From Actinomycetes bacterium (GTDB lineage Bacteria; Actinomycetota; Acidimicrobiia; Acidimicrobiales; RAAP-2), in NCBI GenBank assembly GCA_021779855.1, contig JAJXZW010000003.1:1-64000 (forward strand): a DNA stretch of 64,000 bases, read 5' to 3'. This document shows positions 35,682-44,173 of the stretch, one piece after another (within the stretch, counting starts at the first letter, position 1; the number at the start of each line of letters is the position of its first letter). Under the pieces are notes generated by a model. That model was not told the origin of the DNA, searched no databases, and saw only the letters and a list, made by a program, of their open reading frames with translations. Both the position numbers and the translations under genes were made by a program.

Positions 35682-37153
35682 AGACCGAGCGCCGGCGAGC
35701 CGGCCGCCCATTGCGCGGCCATCCACGCCTCGACGTCGTCGGCGCGCCGAGGGAGGGCGCCCGAGAGGTTGCGCGCGCCCTCGGCGGTGACGAGTACGTC
35801 GTCCTCGATGCGCACCCCGATACCGCGGAACTCCTCGGGCACGGTCAGGTCGTTGGCCTGGAAGTAGAGGCCCGGCTCGACGGTGAGGACGTAGCCTTCG
35901 CCCAGCTCCCCGGTACGGTACATCTCGTCGCGGGCGTTGGCGCAGTCGTGCACGTCGAGGCCCAGCATGTGGCTCACCCCGTGCAGGGTGTAGCGCCGGT
36001 AGAGCTGGCGGTCCTTGCGCAGCGCCGCGTCGGCCGGCTCCTCGAGGATCCCCATCTCGCACAGGCCCTCGACGAGCACACGGGTCGCCGCGTCGTGGGG
36101 GGCGAGGAAGGCCGCGCCCGGACGGGCCGCGGCGATGCCGGCCTCCTGGGCGGCCAGCACCAGCTCGTAGACGCGCCGCTGGGCCGGGCTGTAGGTGCCC
36201 GAGACCGGGAGCGTGCGCGTGACGTCGGCGGTGTAGAGCTCGGGACCCTCCACCCCGGCGTCGAGCAGGAGGAGGTCGCCGGCGTTCACCGGGCCGGTGT
36301 TGCGCGTCCAGTGCAGGATCGTCGCGTGGTGGCCGGCGGCGGCGATGGTGTCGTAGCCGACGTCGTTGCCCTCGACCCGGGCGCGCAGGTTGAAGACGCC
36401 CTCGACCACTCGCTCACCGCGCGCGAGCGCGCTGGGCAGGGCCCGCACGACGTCGGCGAACCCGGTCACGGTGTGGTCGATGGCCAGCTGGAGCTGGGCG
36501 ACCTCGAACTCGTCCTTCACCAGGCGCATCTCGCTGAGCTCCCGGGGGAGCGCGGGGTCGTCCTCGCTCGGTGCGACGAGTGCGTCGACCCCGGCGTCCA
36601 CCCCGCGCAGGGTGATCGGCGCCGCGTGGAGCTGGGCGAGGTCCTTCTCGAGCTCCTCGAGGGGGCGGCACTCGATCCCGTAGTAGTGGGCCGACTCCTC
36701 GACGCCGCGCCGTGGCCCCACCCAGAGCTCGCCGTAGCGGGCGTCGGTGAAGAACTCGTGGGTGGCGGTGTCGCGACGGCGCGGGACGTAGAGCGTCGAG
36801 CCGGACCCGGTCACGACGAGCACGAGGTCGGGGTCGTGGCTCGCGGTGAGGTAGAAGAAGTCGGTCCCTGCCCGGAAGCGGTAGTCGGTGTCGTTCGCGC
36901 GCACCTTGGGGTTGCCCGTGGGGACCACGAGCGGCCGGCCCTCGAAGTGGGCCGCCAGGCGCTCGCGCCGGGCCCGGGTGAAGGGGGCCGCCGGGTGGGC
37001 CTCGGGGCCCGGGGCCTCCGGACCCCAGTTGGCCGTCATGTGCTCCACCAGGGCGCGCGGGCTCGGCGGCCGGTGGGGCCCGGTCCACACCCAGTGGTCG
37101 GAGACCGGGTGGTCGGCGGAGACGTCGGGCTCGGGGACGGTGGCGTCGCTCAT
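35678..37153 (-). CDS. pepP: Xaa-Pro aminopeptidase (aminopeptidase P)
   Basis: 491 residues from ATG 37153 (MSDATVPEPD). It removes N-terminal residues preceding proline. The N-terminal AMP_N domain (RRERLAAHFEGRPLVVPTGN, NDTDYRFRAGTDFFYLT) is followed by the M24B domain. The di-manganese ligands are intact: Asp pair in LLLLDAGVEGPELYTADVTRTLP, His in HGVSHMLGLDVHD, and Glu in LTVEPGLYF and GIGVRIEDDVLVT. The contrast with the M24-like protein at 5351 is useful: here all five ligands are present. It is monocistronic with a leaderless TACAGT box. Confidence 0.93.
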   Translation of the reverse strand: MSDATVPEPDVSADHPVSDHWVWTGPHRPPSPRALVEHMTANWGPEAPGPEAHPAAPFTRARRERLAAHFEGRPLVVPTGNPKVRANDTDYRFRAGTDFFYLTASHDPDLVLVVTGSGSTLYVPRRRDTATHEFFTDARYGELWVGPRRGVEESAHYYGIECRPLEELEKDLAQLHAAPITLRGVDAGVDALVAPSEDDPALPRELSEMRLVKDEFEVAQLQLAIDHTVTGFADVVRALPSALARGERVVEGVFNLRARVEGNDVGYDTIAAAGHHATILHWTRNTGPVNAGDLLLLDAGVEGPELYTADVTRTLPVSGTYSPAQRRVYELVLAAQEAGIAAARPGAAFLAPHDAATRVLVEGLCEMGILEEPADAALRKDRQLYRRYTLHGVSHMLGLDVHDCANARDEMYRTGELGEGYVLTVEPGLYFQANDLTVPEEFRGIGVRIEDDVLVTAEGARNLSGALPRRADDVEAWMAAQWAAGSPALGL

Positions 37154-37159
37154 GCGCTC

Positions 37160-37180
37160 ACTGTAACCCCCCTCTACGCT
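37160..37180. promoter_or_regulatory. Back-to-back leaderless -10 boxes (TACAGT / TACGCT)
   Basis: Minus-strand TACAGT (37160-37165) ends 6 nt before the pepP ATG. Plus-strand TACGCT (37175-37180) ends 6 nt before the enoyl-CoA hydratase ATG at 37187. The two divergent promoters fit in a 33-bp gap. Confidence 0.55.
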
Positions 37181-37186
37181 CGTGCC

Positions 37187-37843
37187 ATGGGCGTGACGCG
37201 CAGCTTCGACGGGCCGGTCGCCGTCCTCACGTGGGACGACGGCGAGAACCGGCTGAACCCGGCCTCCATGGACGAGCTGGGCGGGCACTTCGCCGATCTC
37301 GGCGAGCGCGACGGCCCGCTCGCGATCGTGCTCACCGGGGTGGGCAAGTTCTTCTCCAACGGCCTCGACCTGGCCTCGCTCGGGGGCGACCTCGCGGGCG
37401 TCTACGGGCTCGTCGAGCGGCTCGAGCGCCTCGTGGCGCAGTTGGTCGTCCTGCCCGTCTACACGGTCGCCGCGATCAACGGCCACTGCTTCGCCGGCGG
37501 GGCGCTACTCGGTTGCGCCTTCGACCGGCGTGTCATGCGCGCCGACCGGGGCTACTGGTGCATGAACGAGGCCGAGATCGGCCTGGCTCTCACCGAGGGA
37601 CTGTGGGCCATCCTCGATAACCGCCTGCCGCGCGCGAGCGCCGTCGAGGCGATGACGACGGCCCGTCGCTACGGCGGGCCCGAGGCGCTGGCCGCCGGCA
37701 TCGTCGAGGAGGTGGCCGACGGCGACCGGGTGCTCGAGCGCGCCGTGGCCGCGGCGTCGCGCCTCGCCTCCTTGGACCGAGCGACCCTCGCGCACCACAA
37801 GCGCCTGGCCCACGGCGCGCTCGTCGCGCGCCTCAGTCGCTAG
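37187..37843 (+). CDS. Enoyl-CoA hydratase/isomerase family protein
   Basis: 218 residues, at the short end for crotonases. The CoA-binding/oxyanion segments are visible: IVLTGVGKFFSNGLDL and AAINGHCFAGGALLGCAFDRRVM. The second catalytic region is MNEAEIGLALTEGLWAIL. The first Glu of hydratases is replaced here by Gly/His (NGHCFAGG), while a Glu is retained in NEAEIGL. This is more like delta3-delta2-enoyl-CoA isomerases (ECI), consistent with the shortened C-terminus. It is a single gene with a leaderless promoter, convergent with bioY. Confidence 0.85.
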   Translation: MGVTRSFDGPVAVLTWDDGENRLNPASMDELGGHFADLGERDGPLAIVLTGVGKFFSNGLDLASLGGDLAGVYGLVERLERLVAQLVVLPVYTVAAINGHCFAGGALLGCAFDRRVMRADRGYWCMNEAEIGLALTEGLWAILDNRLPRASAVEAMTTARRYGGPEALAAGIVEEVADGDRVLERAVAAASRLASLDRATLAHHKRLAHGALVARLSR

Positions 37844-38427
37844 GCGCGCGTGGCGCGGTCGACGAGCCGCCAGGTGGTCGGGAGCGCCGCGCCCGAGACG
37901 GCGGCCTTGATCACCTCGCCGACGAGGTAGGGGGTGAAGCCGAGGGCGAGCGCGGTGCTCGCCCCGACGTGGAGGTCGACGGCCAGCCAGGTGACGCCGA
38001 AGGCGAAGACGATGAGGTCCCCCACGGCCATCGAGGCGAAGGCGCGCATCAGGGTGCGGTCGTTGCCGCGCGCGGCCAGCCAGCCGAGCACCGGGCCGGC
38101 CACGACGAATCCGAGGAGGTAGCCGAAGGTCGCGGCGGGGTAGCCACTCGCGTGGTCGGCGAACCAGGGCAGGCCGGCGCAGCCGGCCGCGACGTAGAGG
38201 ACCATAGCGAGGCCCGCGCGACGCCACCCGAGGGCCGTCCCCGCGAGCATCACGCCGAGGGTCTGGCCGGTGATGGGCACCGGCGAGAAGCTGAGGTGGA
38301 TGGTGACCTGGGCGAGCAGGCCCATGGCGCAGGCCGCCCCGACGACCAGGGCGACGTCGGCGAGCAGGGTGCGCGGGACGGCGTCGGCGAGGACGCGACG
38401 CGGGGCGGTGACGGCGATGGTGGACAT
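37840..38427 (-). CDS. bioY: BioY biotin transporter, substrate-binding membrane component
   Basis: 195 residues with six hydrophobic spans. The BioY signatures are FSPVPITGQTLGVMLAGTALGWRRAG and AAGCAGLPWFADHASGYPAATFGYLLGFV. It is the S component of an energy-coupling-factor importer for biotin. No bioM/bioN lies adjacent, so it works alone or with a shared ECF module elsewhere. It has an AGGAGG Shine-Dalgarno before the ATG at 38427 and a TAGAGT box at 38451-38456. Its stop shares CTAG with the hydratase gene. Confidence 0.93.
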   Translation of the reverse strand: MSTIAVTAPRRVLADAVPRTLLADVALVVGAACAMGLLAQVTIHLSFSPVPITGQTLGVMLAGTALGWRRAGLAMVLYVAAGCAGLPWFADHASGYPAATFGYLLGFVVAGPVLGWLAARGNDRTLMRAFASMAVGDLIVFAFGVTWLAVDLHVGASTALALGFTPYLVGEVIKAAVSGAALPTTWRLVDRATRA

Positions 38428-38475
38428 GGGCCTCCTCTGCGACTGGGCCCACTCTAGGACCGCGGTCGCAGCCCC

Positions 38476-39258
38476 CTAGACCCAGCCCTGGTCGCGGGCG
38501 ATCTGCTCGACGTCGCCCACGCGCAGCCCCGTGCGGTGCTGGATGGTGCGGATGAGCCCGCCGGCCTCGTAGAGCGACTCGTGGGTGCCGGTGTCGAGCC
38601 AGGTGGTCGCCCGGCTGAGAACCTCGACGCGCAGCTCGTCGCGCTCGAGGTAGAGGTTGTTGAGGGCCGTGATCTCGAGCTCGCCGCGGGCGCTCGGGGT
38701 GAGGGTGCGCGCGAAGGCGCTCGCGCGCTCGTCGTAGAAGTAGATGCCCGGCACGGCGAAGCTGCTCTTGGGGGTCGCCGGCTTCTCCTCGATGGAGAGG
38801 ACCCGGCCCGACTCGTCGAACTCGACCACGCCGTAGGCCGTGGGGTCGGCGACCTGGTAGGCGAAGATGAGCGCCCCCGAGACCTCGCGGTGCGTCGCGA
38901 GCTGGGTGCCCAGGCCGGGTCCGTAGAAGAGGTTGTCGCCGAGGATGAGGGCGCACTTGTCGCCGTCGAGGAACTCCTCGCCCAGGAGGAGGGCCTCGGC
39001 GAGCCCGTTGGGGGCGTCTTGGACCTGGTAGCGCAGGCTCAGCCCGAGGTGACCGCCATCGCCGAGCAGCCGCTCGAAGGCGGGCTGGTCGTGGGGAGTG
39101 GTGATGACGAGGATCTCGCGCAGACCGCAGAGCATCAGCGTGCTCAGCGGGTAGTACACCATCGGCTTGTCGTAGACCGGCAGCAGCTGCTTGGAGACGG
39201 CGCGGGTGATGGGGTAGAGGCGGGTGCCGGTGCCGCCCGCCAGGATGATTCCCCTCAC
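38476..39258 (-). CDS. rmlA: Glucose-1-phosphate thymidylyltransferase RmlA (short form)
   Basis: 260 residues from GTG 39258 (VRGIILAGGTGTRLYPIT), a start supported by a TATACT box 6 nt upstream. It makes dTDP-glucose from dTTP and glucose-1-phosphate. The nucleotide-binding motif is GGTGTRLYPITRAVSKQLLPVYDKPM, the metal Asp is in LILGDNLFYG, and the sugar loop is TTWLDTGTHESL. It ends ~30 residues earlier than the usual ~290-residue enzyme, lacking the C-terminal helices that form an allosteric dTDP-rhamnose site in many RmlA proteins. Divergent from rmlBC. Confidence 0.93.
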   Translation of the reverse strand: MRGIILAGGTGTRLYPITRAVSKQLLPVYDKPMVYYPLSTLMLCGLREILVITTPHDQPAFERLLGDGGHLGLSLRYQVQDAPNGLAEALLLGEEFLDGDKCALILGDNLFYGPGLGTQLATHREVSGALIFAYQVADPTAYGVVEFDESGRVLSIEEKPATPKSSFAVPGIYFYDERASAFARTLTPSARGELEITALNNLYLERDELRVEVLSRATTWLDTGTHESLYEAGGLIRTIQHRTGLRVGDVEQIARDQGWV

Positions 39259-39264
39259 TCCAGT

Positions 39265-39270
39265 AGTATA
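39265..39270. promoter_or_regulatory. Shared divergent -10 element between rmlA and rmlB
   Basis: AGTATA reads TATACT on the minus strand, 6 nt before the rmlA GTG (leaderless). The overlapping plus-strand TAGTAT (39264-39269) can serve rmlB, which instead has a ~25-nt leader with GGGAGG before its ATG. Confidence 0.5.
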
Positions 39271-39301
39271 CGAACCTGCCCATTTCGCTCCGGGAGGTGC
39301 C

Positions 39302-40276
39302 ATGCGCGTCGTCGTCACCGGAGCGGCCGGGTTCATCGGCTCGCGCTTCTCAGAGATGCTGCTCGACGAGGCGGAACGGCTCGGCTACGACGACGTCGTC
39401 CTGCTCGACGCGCTGACCTACTCGGGCCGGCGCGAGAACCTGGAGGGGGCGCTCGCCGATCCCCGTGCGCGCTTCGTGCACGGCTCGATCCTCGACGCGG
39501 CCACGGTCGACGCCGCCCTCGCGGGGGCCCACGCCGTCGTGCACCTGGCCGCCGAGAGCCACGTCGACCGCTCGATCGTGGGGGCGCGGCCCTTCTACGA
39601 GACCAACGTCGTGGGCACTCACCAGCTGCTCGAGAGCGCGCGGCACGCCGGCGTCGGGCGCTTCGTCCACGTCTCGACCGACGAGGTGTACGGCTCGATC
39701 GAGACGGGGGCCTGGCGCGAGGACCACCTGCTCGAGCCCAACTCGCCCTACTCCTCGTCCAAGGCCGGCTCGGACCTGGCCGCACTGGCGTACCACCGCA
39801 CCTTCGACCTGCCGGTGATGGTCACCCGGTGCTCGAACAACTACGGCCCGCGACAGTTCCCCGAGAAGGTGATCCCGCTGTTCGTCACCAACCTGCTCGA
39901 GGGGCGCACCGTCCCGCTCTACGGCGACGGCCAGAACGTGCGTGATTGGCTGTACGTCGACGACCACTGCCGGGGGCTACTCGCCGTGCTCGAGCGCGGG
40001 CGTCCCGGCGAGATCTACAACATCGGCGGCGGCACCGAGCTCTCCAACCTCGACCTCACCCGGCGCCTCCTTGCGCTCATGGGTGCCGACGAGTCGTCGA
40101 TCGAGCCGGTCGCCGACCGGCTCGGCCACGACCGGCGCTACTGCGTGGACTGGACGAAGGTCCGCGACGAGCTGGGCTACGTCCCGGCCGTCGCCTTCGA
40201 CGAGGGCCTGGCCGCCACCGTCGCGTGGTACCGGGACAACGCGGACTGGTGGCGCCCGCTCAAGGCGACGGCGTGA
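39302..40276 (+). CDS. rmlB: dTDP-glucose 4,6-dehydratase RmlB
   Basis: 324 residues from ATG 39302 with a GGGAGG Shine-Dalgarno. It is an extended short-chain dehydrogenase: the NAD motif is VTGAAGFIGSRF. HLAAESHVDRSI and the catalytic Thr-Asp-Glu/Tyr-Lys set (HVSTDEVYGSI, SPYSSSKAGSD) mark it as RmlB. NNYGPRQFPEKVIPLF and DWLYVDDHCRG are also classic. It converts dTDP-glucose to the 4-keto-6-deoxy sugar used by the overlapping rmlC product. rmlD is not in the window. Confidence 0.95.
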   Translation: MRVVVTGAAGFIGSRFSEMLLDEAERLGYDDVVLLDALTYSGRRENLEGALADPRARFVHGSILDAATVDAALAGAHAVVHLAAESHVDRSIVGARPFYETNVVGTHQLLESARHAGVGRFVHVSTDEVYGSIETGAWREDHLLEPNSPYSSSKAGSDLAALAYHRTFDLPVMVTRCSNNYGPRQFPEKVIPLFVTNLLEGRTVPLYGDGQNVRDWLYVDDHCRGLLAVLERGRPGEIYNIGGGTELSNLDLTRRLLALMGADESSIEPVADRLGHDRRYCVDWTKVRDELGYVPAVAFDEGLAATVAWYRDNADWWRPLKATA

Positions 40277-40839
40277 GCGCGACCGCGTTGGCCGTCGAGG
40301 GCGCCTACGTCCTCGCCTCGCCGGTGTGGCCCGACGAGCGGGGCTTCTTCCGCGAGTGGTTCAAGCACTCGGCGCTCGACGGGCTCGGGGTGGACCTCAC
40401 GGTGGCCCAAGCCAACTTGTCGATGTCGGCGCGCGACGTGGTGCGCGGGCTCCACTACTCGGTCGCACCCGAGGGTCAGGCGAAGCTCGTGACCTGCGCC
40501 TACGGCACCCTGGTCGACGTGCTGGTCGACGTGCGCGAGGGGTCGCCGAGCTTCGGGGCGCTCGCCACCGTCGAGCTCGCGGCCGACGCCGACCGGGCCG
40601 TCTACCTGCCGGCCGGGGTCGCGCACGGGTTCTGCGTGACGAGCGAGGTGGCCGCGCTGTGCTACCTGCTCTCGTCGCCCTACAACGCCCCGATGGAGCT
40701 CGAGATCGACCCCTTCGACCCGGCGATCGCCGTGCCGTGGCCCTTGAGCGGACCCGCGAAGGTCAGCGACAAGGACCGCGACGCACCGAGCCTGGCCGCG
40801 CGCCGCGCGGCCGGCGAGCTGCCCCGCTACGGCGCCTGA
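40273..40839 (+). CDS. rmlC: dTDP-4-dehydrorhamnose 3,5-epimerase RmlC
   Basis: 188 residues from GTG 40273 (GTGA overlap with rmlB). It is a cupin epimerase: PDERGFFREWF, QANLSMSARDVVRGLHYSVAPEGQAKLV (His of the catalytic dyad in RGLHY), GTLVDVLVDVREGSPSFG and LPAGVAHGFCV. It inverts C3 and C5 of dTDP-4-keto-6-deoxyglucose on the way to dTDP-rhamnose, a cell-wall or glycan precursor. Confidence 0.95.
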   Translation: MSATALAVEGAYVLASPVWPDERGFFREWFKHSALDGLGVDLTVAQANLSMSARDVVRGLHYSVAPEGQAKLVTCAYGTLVDVLVDVREGSPSFGALATVELAADADRAVYLPAGVAHGFCVTSEVAALCYLLSSPYNAPMELEIDPFDPAIAVPWPLSGPAKVSDKDRDAPSLAARRAAGELPRYGA

Positions 40840-40866
40840 GCGCCGGAGCGCCGCGGTCGCGGTTGG

Positions 40867-40872
40867 TAGCCT
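40867..40872 (+). promoter_or_regulatory. Predicted leaderless -10 box (TAGCCT) of the deoC operon
   Basis: TAGCCT lies 7 nt before the deoC GTG at 40880 and heads the five-gene nucleoside-catabolism transcript. Confidence 0.5.
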
Positions 40873-40879
40873 GGTCACG

Positions 40880-41872
40880 GTGAGTCCGGCCCCCCTGCGT
40901 CTCGTTGTCGACGACGAGCGGGCCGTGCGGCCCCGTCCCGGGGCGAGCGTCCCGGTGGTGGAGTCCGAGGCCCAGCTCCGGTCCCTCCTGCGGGGCCTGG
41001 CGGGCGTGGACGCCGTGGGTGCCGAGGCGCGCGCGGCCAAGCTGGCGACCCGCTCGCTCAAGCGCGAGACCAAGCGCGCCGCGATCGACCTGGCTCTCTC
41101 GATGGTGGACCTCACGACTCTCGAGGGTGCGGACACCCCTGGCCGAGTGGCCTCGCTGTGCGCCAAGGCCCGCCGGCCCGACCCCGAGGAACCCGACACC
41201 CCGGCGGTGGCGGCGGTATGCGTCTACCCCGACCTGGTGGCGACGGCCCGGGCCCACCTGGCCGGCAGCGACGTGCGGGTCGCCTCGGTGGCCACGGCCT
41301 TCCCCTCGGGCCGCGCCTCGCGGGCCGTCAAGCTCCTCGACGTGGCCGACGCCGTGGCCGCGGGCGCCGACGAGGTCGACATGGTCATCGACCGCGGTGC
41401 CTTCCTCTCGGGACGGCTCGGCGAGGTCTTCGATGAGGTCGTCGCGGTGCGCGAGGCCTGCGGGCCCGCCCACCTCAAGGTGATCCTCGAGGTGGGCGAG
41501 CTCGTCACCTACGACAACGTGCGCCGCGCGAGCTGGCTGGCCATGCTCGCCGGCGCCGACTTCATCAAGACCTCGACGGGCAAGGTCGCCGTCAACGCGA
41601 CCCTGCCGACGACCCTCGTGATGCTGGAGGCGGCGCGTGACTTCGCCGAGTCGACGGGGCGCCTGGTCGGGGTGAAGGCCGCCGGCGGCATCCGCACGAC
41701 CAAGGAGGCGCTGCGCTACCTCGTCGTGGTGAACGAGACGGCCGGCTCGGCGTGGCTCGACCCCGCACTCTTCCGCTTCGGGGCCTCCTCGCTCGTGAAC
41801 GACCTCCTCCTGCAGAGGCGCAAGCAGCGCTCGGGCGCCTACGCCCGCCCCGACCGGATCTCGGTGGACTGA
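40880..41872 (+). CDS. deoC: Deoxyribose-phosphate aldolase DeoC
   Basis: 330 residues, longer than the ~220-residue E. coli form because of an N-terminal extension of ~80 residues common in actinobacterial and eukaryote-like DERA. It splits 2-deoxyribose-5-phosphate into glyceraldehyde-3-phosphate and acetaldehyde. Schiff-base Lys230 is in FIKTSTGK, the second Lys266 in VGVKAAGGIRT, and the Asp is in GADEVDMVID. It begins the operon that continues with aldehyde dehydrogenases able to remove the acetaldehyde. Confidence 0.94.
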   Translation: MSPAPLRLVVDDERAVRPRPGASVPVVESEAQLRSLLRGLAGVDAVGAEARAAKLATRSLKRETKRAAIDLALSMVDLTTLEGADTPGRVASLCAKARRPDPEEPDTPAVAAVCVYPDLVATARAHLAGSDVRVASVATAFPSGRASRAVKLLDVADAVAAGADEVDMVIDRGAFLSGRLGEVFDEVVAVREACGPAHLKVILEVGELVTYDNVRRASWLAMLAGADFIKTSTGKVAVNATLPTTLVMLEAARDFAESTGRLVGVKAAGGIRTTKEALRYLVVVNETAGSAWLDPALFRFGASSLVNDLLLQRRKQRSGAYARPDRISVD

Positions 41873-43329
41873 TGGAGGAGCGGCCCGCCTCCACGCTCTC
41901 GGCCCTCGAGTACGACCCGGCGCCGGAGTCGGCTGCGGTCGCGCGCCTGCGCGAGCGCTACGGGCTCTTCATCGGCGGGGCCTTCGTCGAGGCCGCCGAC
42001 GGGGCGACCTTCGAGACCCTCAACCCCGCGACCGAGGAGCCCCTGGCCCGCGTCGCCCAGGCCGGCGAGGCCGACGTCGCCGTCGCCGTGGCCGCCGCCC
42101 GGCGCGCCTACGACAAGGTGTGGGGTAAGACCACCGGCGCGCAGCGCTCGAAGTACCTCTTCCGGATCGCGCGGCTGATCCAAGAGCGCAGCCGCGAGCT
42201 CGCCGTGCTCGAGAGCCTCGACAACGGCAAGCCCATCCGCGAGAGCCGCGACCTCGACGTGCCGCTGGCCGCGGCCTACTTCTTCTACTACGCGGGTTGG
42301 GCCGACAAGCTCGAGCACGCCGGGTTCGGCCCCGACCCTCGCCCCCTGGGTGTCGCCGGCCAGATCATCCCCTGGAACTTCCCGCTCCTCATGGCGGCCT
42401 GGAAGCTCGCACCGGCGCTCGCCGCCGGCAACACCTGCGTCTTGAAGCCGGCCGAGACGACGCCGCTCAGCGCCCTCGTCCTCGCCGAGATCCTCCAGCA
42501 GGCCGAGCTGCCCGACGGCGTCGTGAACGTCGTCACCGGCGACGGCTCGACGGGCGCGGCGCTCGTCGCGTCGCCGGTCGACAAGATCGCCTTCACCGGC
42601 TCGACCGAGGTCGGCAAGGTCATCCAGCGCCGCCTCGCGGGCCGGACCACGCGCCTCACCCTCGAGCTCGGGGGCAAGGGGGCGAACATCGTCTTCGACG
42701 ACGCCCCGATCGACGAGGTCGTCGAGGGCATCGTGGACGGGATCTTCTTCAACCAGGGCCACGTGTGCTGCGCCGGCTCGCGGCTCCTCGTCCAAGAGTC
42801 GGCCGCCGAGGAGGTCCTGCACCGGCTGCGCCGCCGGGTCGACCAGCTGAGGGTGGGCGACCCCCTCGACAAGAACACCGACGTGGGGGCGATCAACTCG
42901 GCGGCCCAGCTCGAGAAGATCCGCGAACTCACCGCCTGGGGCGAGCGCGAGGGCGCGACCCGCTACACGAGCCCCTGCGCGCTGCCCGAGCGGGGCTACT
43001 GGTTCGCCCCGACCGTGTTCACCGACGTCGCGCAGACCCACCGGATCGCGCGGGAGGAGGTCTTCGGGCCGGTCCTGTCCGTCCTGACCTTCCGCACGCC
43101 CGAGGAGGCCGTGGCCAAGGCCAACAACACGACCTACGGGCTGGCCTGCGGGGTGTGGAGCGAGAAGGGCTCGCGCACCCTGTGGGTGGCCGAGCGGCTC
43201 CGCGCCGGGGTCGTGTGGGCCAACACCTACAACCGCTTCGACCCGGCCAGCCCCTTCGGGGGGGTCCGCGAGTCCGGGTTCGGGCGCGAGGGCGGCCGGC
43301 ACGGACTGGAGGCGTACCTCGATGTCTGA
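41872..43329 (+). CDS. Aldehyde dehydrogenase, probably for acetaldehyde from deoxyribose cleavage
   Basis: 485 residues; the ATG overlaps the deoC TGA (TGATG). It is a complete ALDH: PWNFPLLMAAWKLAPALAAGNTCVLKPAETTP (NAD site), FTGSTEVGK, general-base Glu in LELGGKGANIV, and catalytic Cys299 in GHVCCAGSRLL. The C-terminal dimerisation segment is PFGGVRESGFGREGG. Its position directly after deoC suggests oxidation of the acetaldehyde released there. The next gene is a shortened ALDH relative, and the two may form a hetero-oligomer. Confidence 0.9.
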   Translation: MEERPASTLSALEYDPAPESAAVARLRERYGLFIGGAFVEAADGATFETLNPATEEPLARVAQAGEADVAVAVAAARRAYDKVWGKTTGAQRSKYLFRIARLIQERSRELAVLESLDNGKPIRESRDLDVPLAAAYFFYYAGWADKLEHAGFGPDPRPLGVAGQIIPWNFPLLMAAWKLAPALAAGNTCVLKPAETTPLSALVLAEILQQAELPDGVVNVVTGDGSTGAALVASPVDKIAFTGSTEVGKVIQRRLAGRTTRLTLELGGKGANIVFDDAPIDEVVEGIVDGIFFNQGHVCCAGSRLLVQESAAEEVLHRLRRRVDQLRVGDPLDKNTDVGAINSAAQLEKIRELTAWGEREGATRYTSPCALPERGYWFAPTVFTDVAQTHRIAREEVFGPVLSVLTFRTPEEAVAKANNTTYGLACGVWSEKGSRTLWVAERLRAGVVWANTYNRFDPASPFGGVRESGFGREGGRHGLEAYLDV

Positions 43330-44173
43330 GCGCCTCGACGTGCGAAAGACCTACAAACTCCTCGTGGGCGGGGCCTTCCCCCGTTCGGAGTCGGGGCGCA
43401 GCTACGAGGTCCTCGACGCGAAGGGCCGGTTCCTCGCGAACGCCGCCCAGGCCTCGCGCAAGGACGTGCGCGACGCGGTGGTGGCCGCGCGCTCGGCCCA
43501 GCGCGCGTGGTGGTCGCTCACGCCCTACAACCGTGGCCAGGTCCTCTACCGGCTGGCCGAGATGGCCGAGGCGCGCGCCGGCGAACTGGCCGAGCAGGTC
43601 GGTCGGGCCGAGGGGACCCGGGCGGCCGAGGCCCGCGCCGCCGTCGGACGATCGATCGACCGGCTCGTGTGGTACGCGGGCTGGTGCGACAAGGTGGCCC
43701 AGGTCCTCGGGGGCCAGAACCCGGTGGCCGGGCCGTACTTCAACTTCTCGGTGCCGGTGCCGAGCGGGGTGGTGGGCGTGCTCGCCGACCAGGCCTCGTC
43801 GCTCGAGGCCTTCGTCGACGCCGTGGCGGCGCCGCTCGCGACGGGCAACGCCGTGGTCGCGTTGGCGAGCGAGGCGCGGCCGATCCCCGCGGCCCTGATC
43901 GGCGAGATGTCCGCGACGAGCGACCTGGTGCCCGGGGCGTTGAACGTCCTCACCGGGCGCACCGGGGAGGTCGCCCCGGTGCTCGCGAGCCACGAGGACG
44001 TGGACGGGCTCGACCTCGCCGGTGTCGACGACGGCTTCGCCGGCGAGCTCGCCGCGCTGGCGTCCGAGACCGTCACGCGGGTGCTGCGCGGCGCCGACCC
44101 CCAGGACCGGGGCCTCAAGCGGCTGCGGGCCTTCGTCGAGACGAGCACGGTGTGGCACACGATCGGCCAGTAG
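43322..44173 (+). CDS. ALDH-fold protein lacking the catalytic domain
   Basis: 283 residues, overlapping the ALDH gene by 8 bp. The N-terminus (YKLLVGGAFPRSESGRSYEVLD) and cofactor-domain core (VPSGVVGVLADQASSLEAFVDAVAAPLATGNAVVALAS, GALNVLTGRTGEVAPVL) align with the first half of aldehyde dehydrogenases. The segment holding the FTGS motif, the ELGGK Glu and the catalytic Cys is absent. The short tail LKRLRAFVETSTVWHTIGQ resembles the extreme C-terminus of ALDHs, so it looks like an internal deletion rather than a 3' truncation. The intact frame and coupled spacing argue it is functional, perhaps as a structural partner of the full ALDH. Confidence 0.8.
   Translation: MSERLDVRKTYKLLVGGAFPRSESGRSYEVLDAKGRFLANAAQASRKDVRDAVVAARSAQRAWWSLTPYNRGQVLYRLAEMAEARAGELAEQVGRAEGTRAAEARAAVGRSIDRLVWYAGWCDKVAQVLGGQNPVAGPYFNFSVPVPSGVVGVLADQASSLEAFVDAVAAPLATGNAVVALASEARPIPAALIGEMSATSDLVPGALNVLTGRTGEVAPVLASHEDVDGLDLAGVDDGFAGELAALASETVTRVLRGADPQDRGLKRLRAFVETSTVWHTIGQ

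Noticed and set aside
32316-36062. A 1248-codon minus-strand frame across serB, ferredoxin and P450
   Set aside because: It runs antisense through three clear plus-strand genes and has shadow-like composition without recognisable domains.
37187-37843. Truncated enoyl-CoA hydratase pseudogene
   Set aside because: The short length matches the ECI-type isomerases, the frame is intact, and it has its own promoter and a stop coordinated with bioY.
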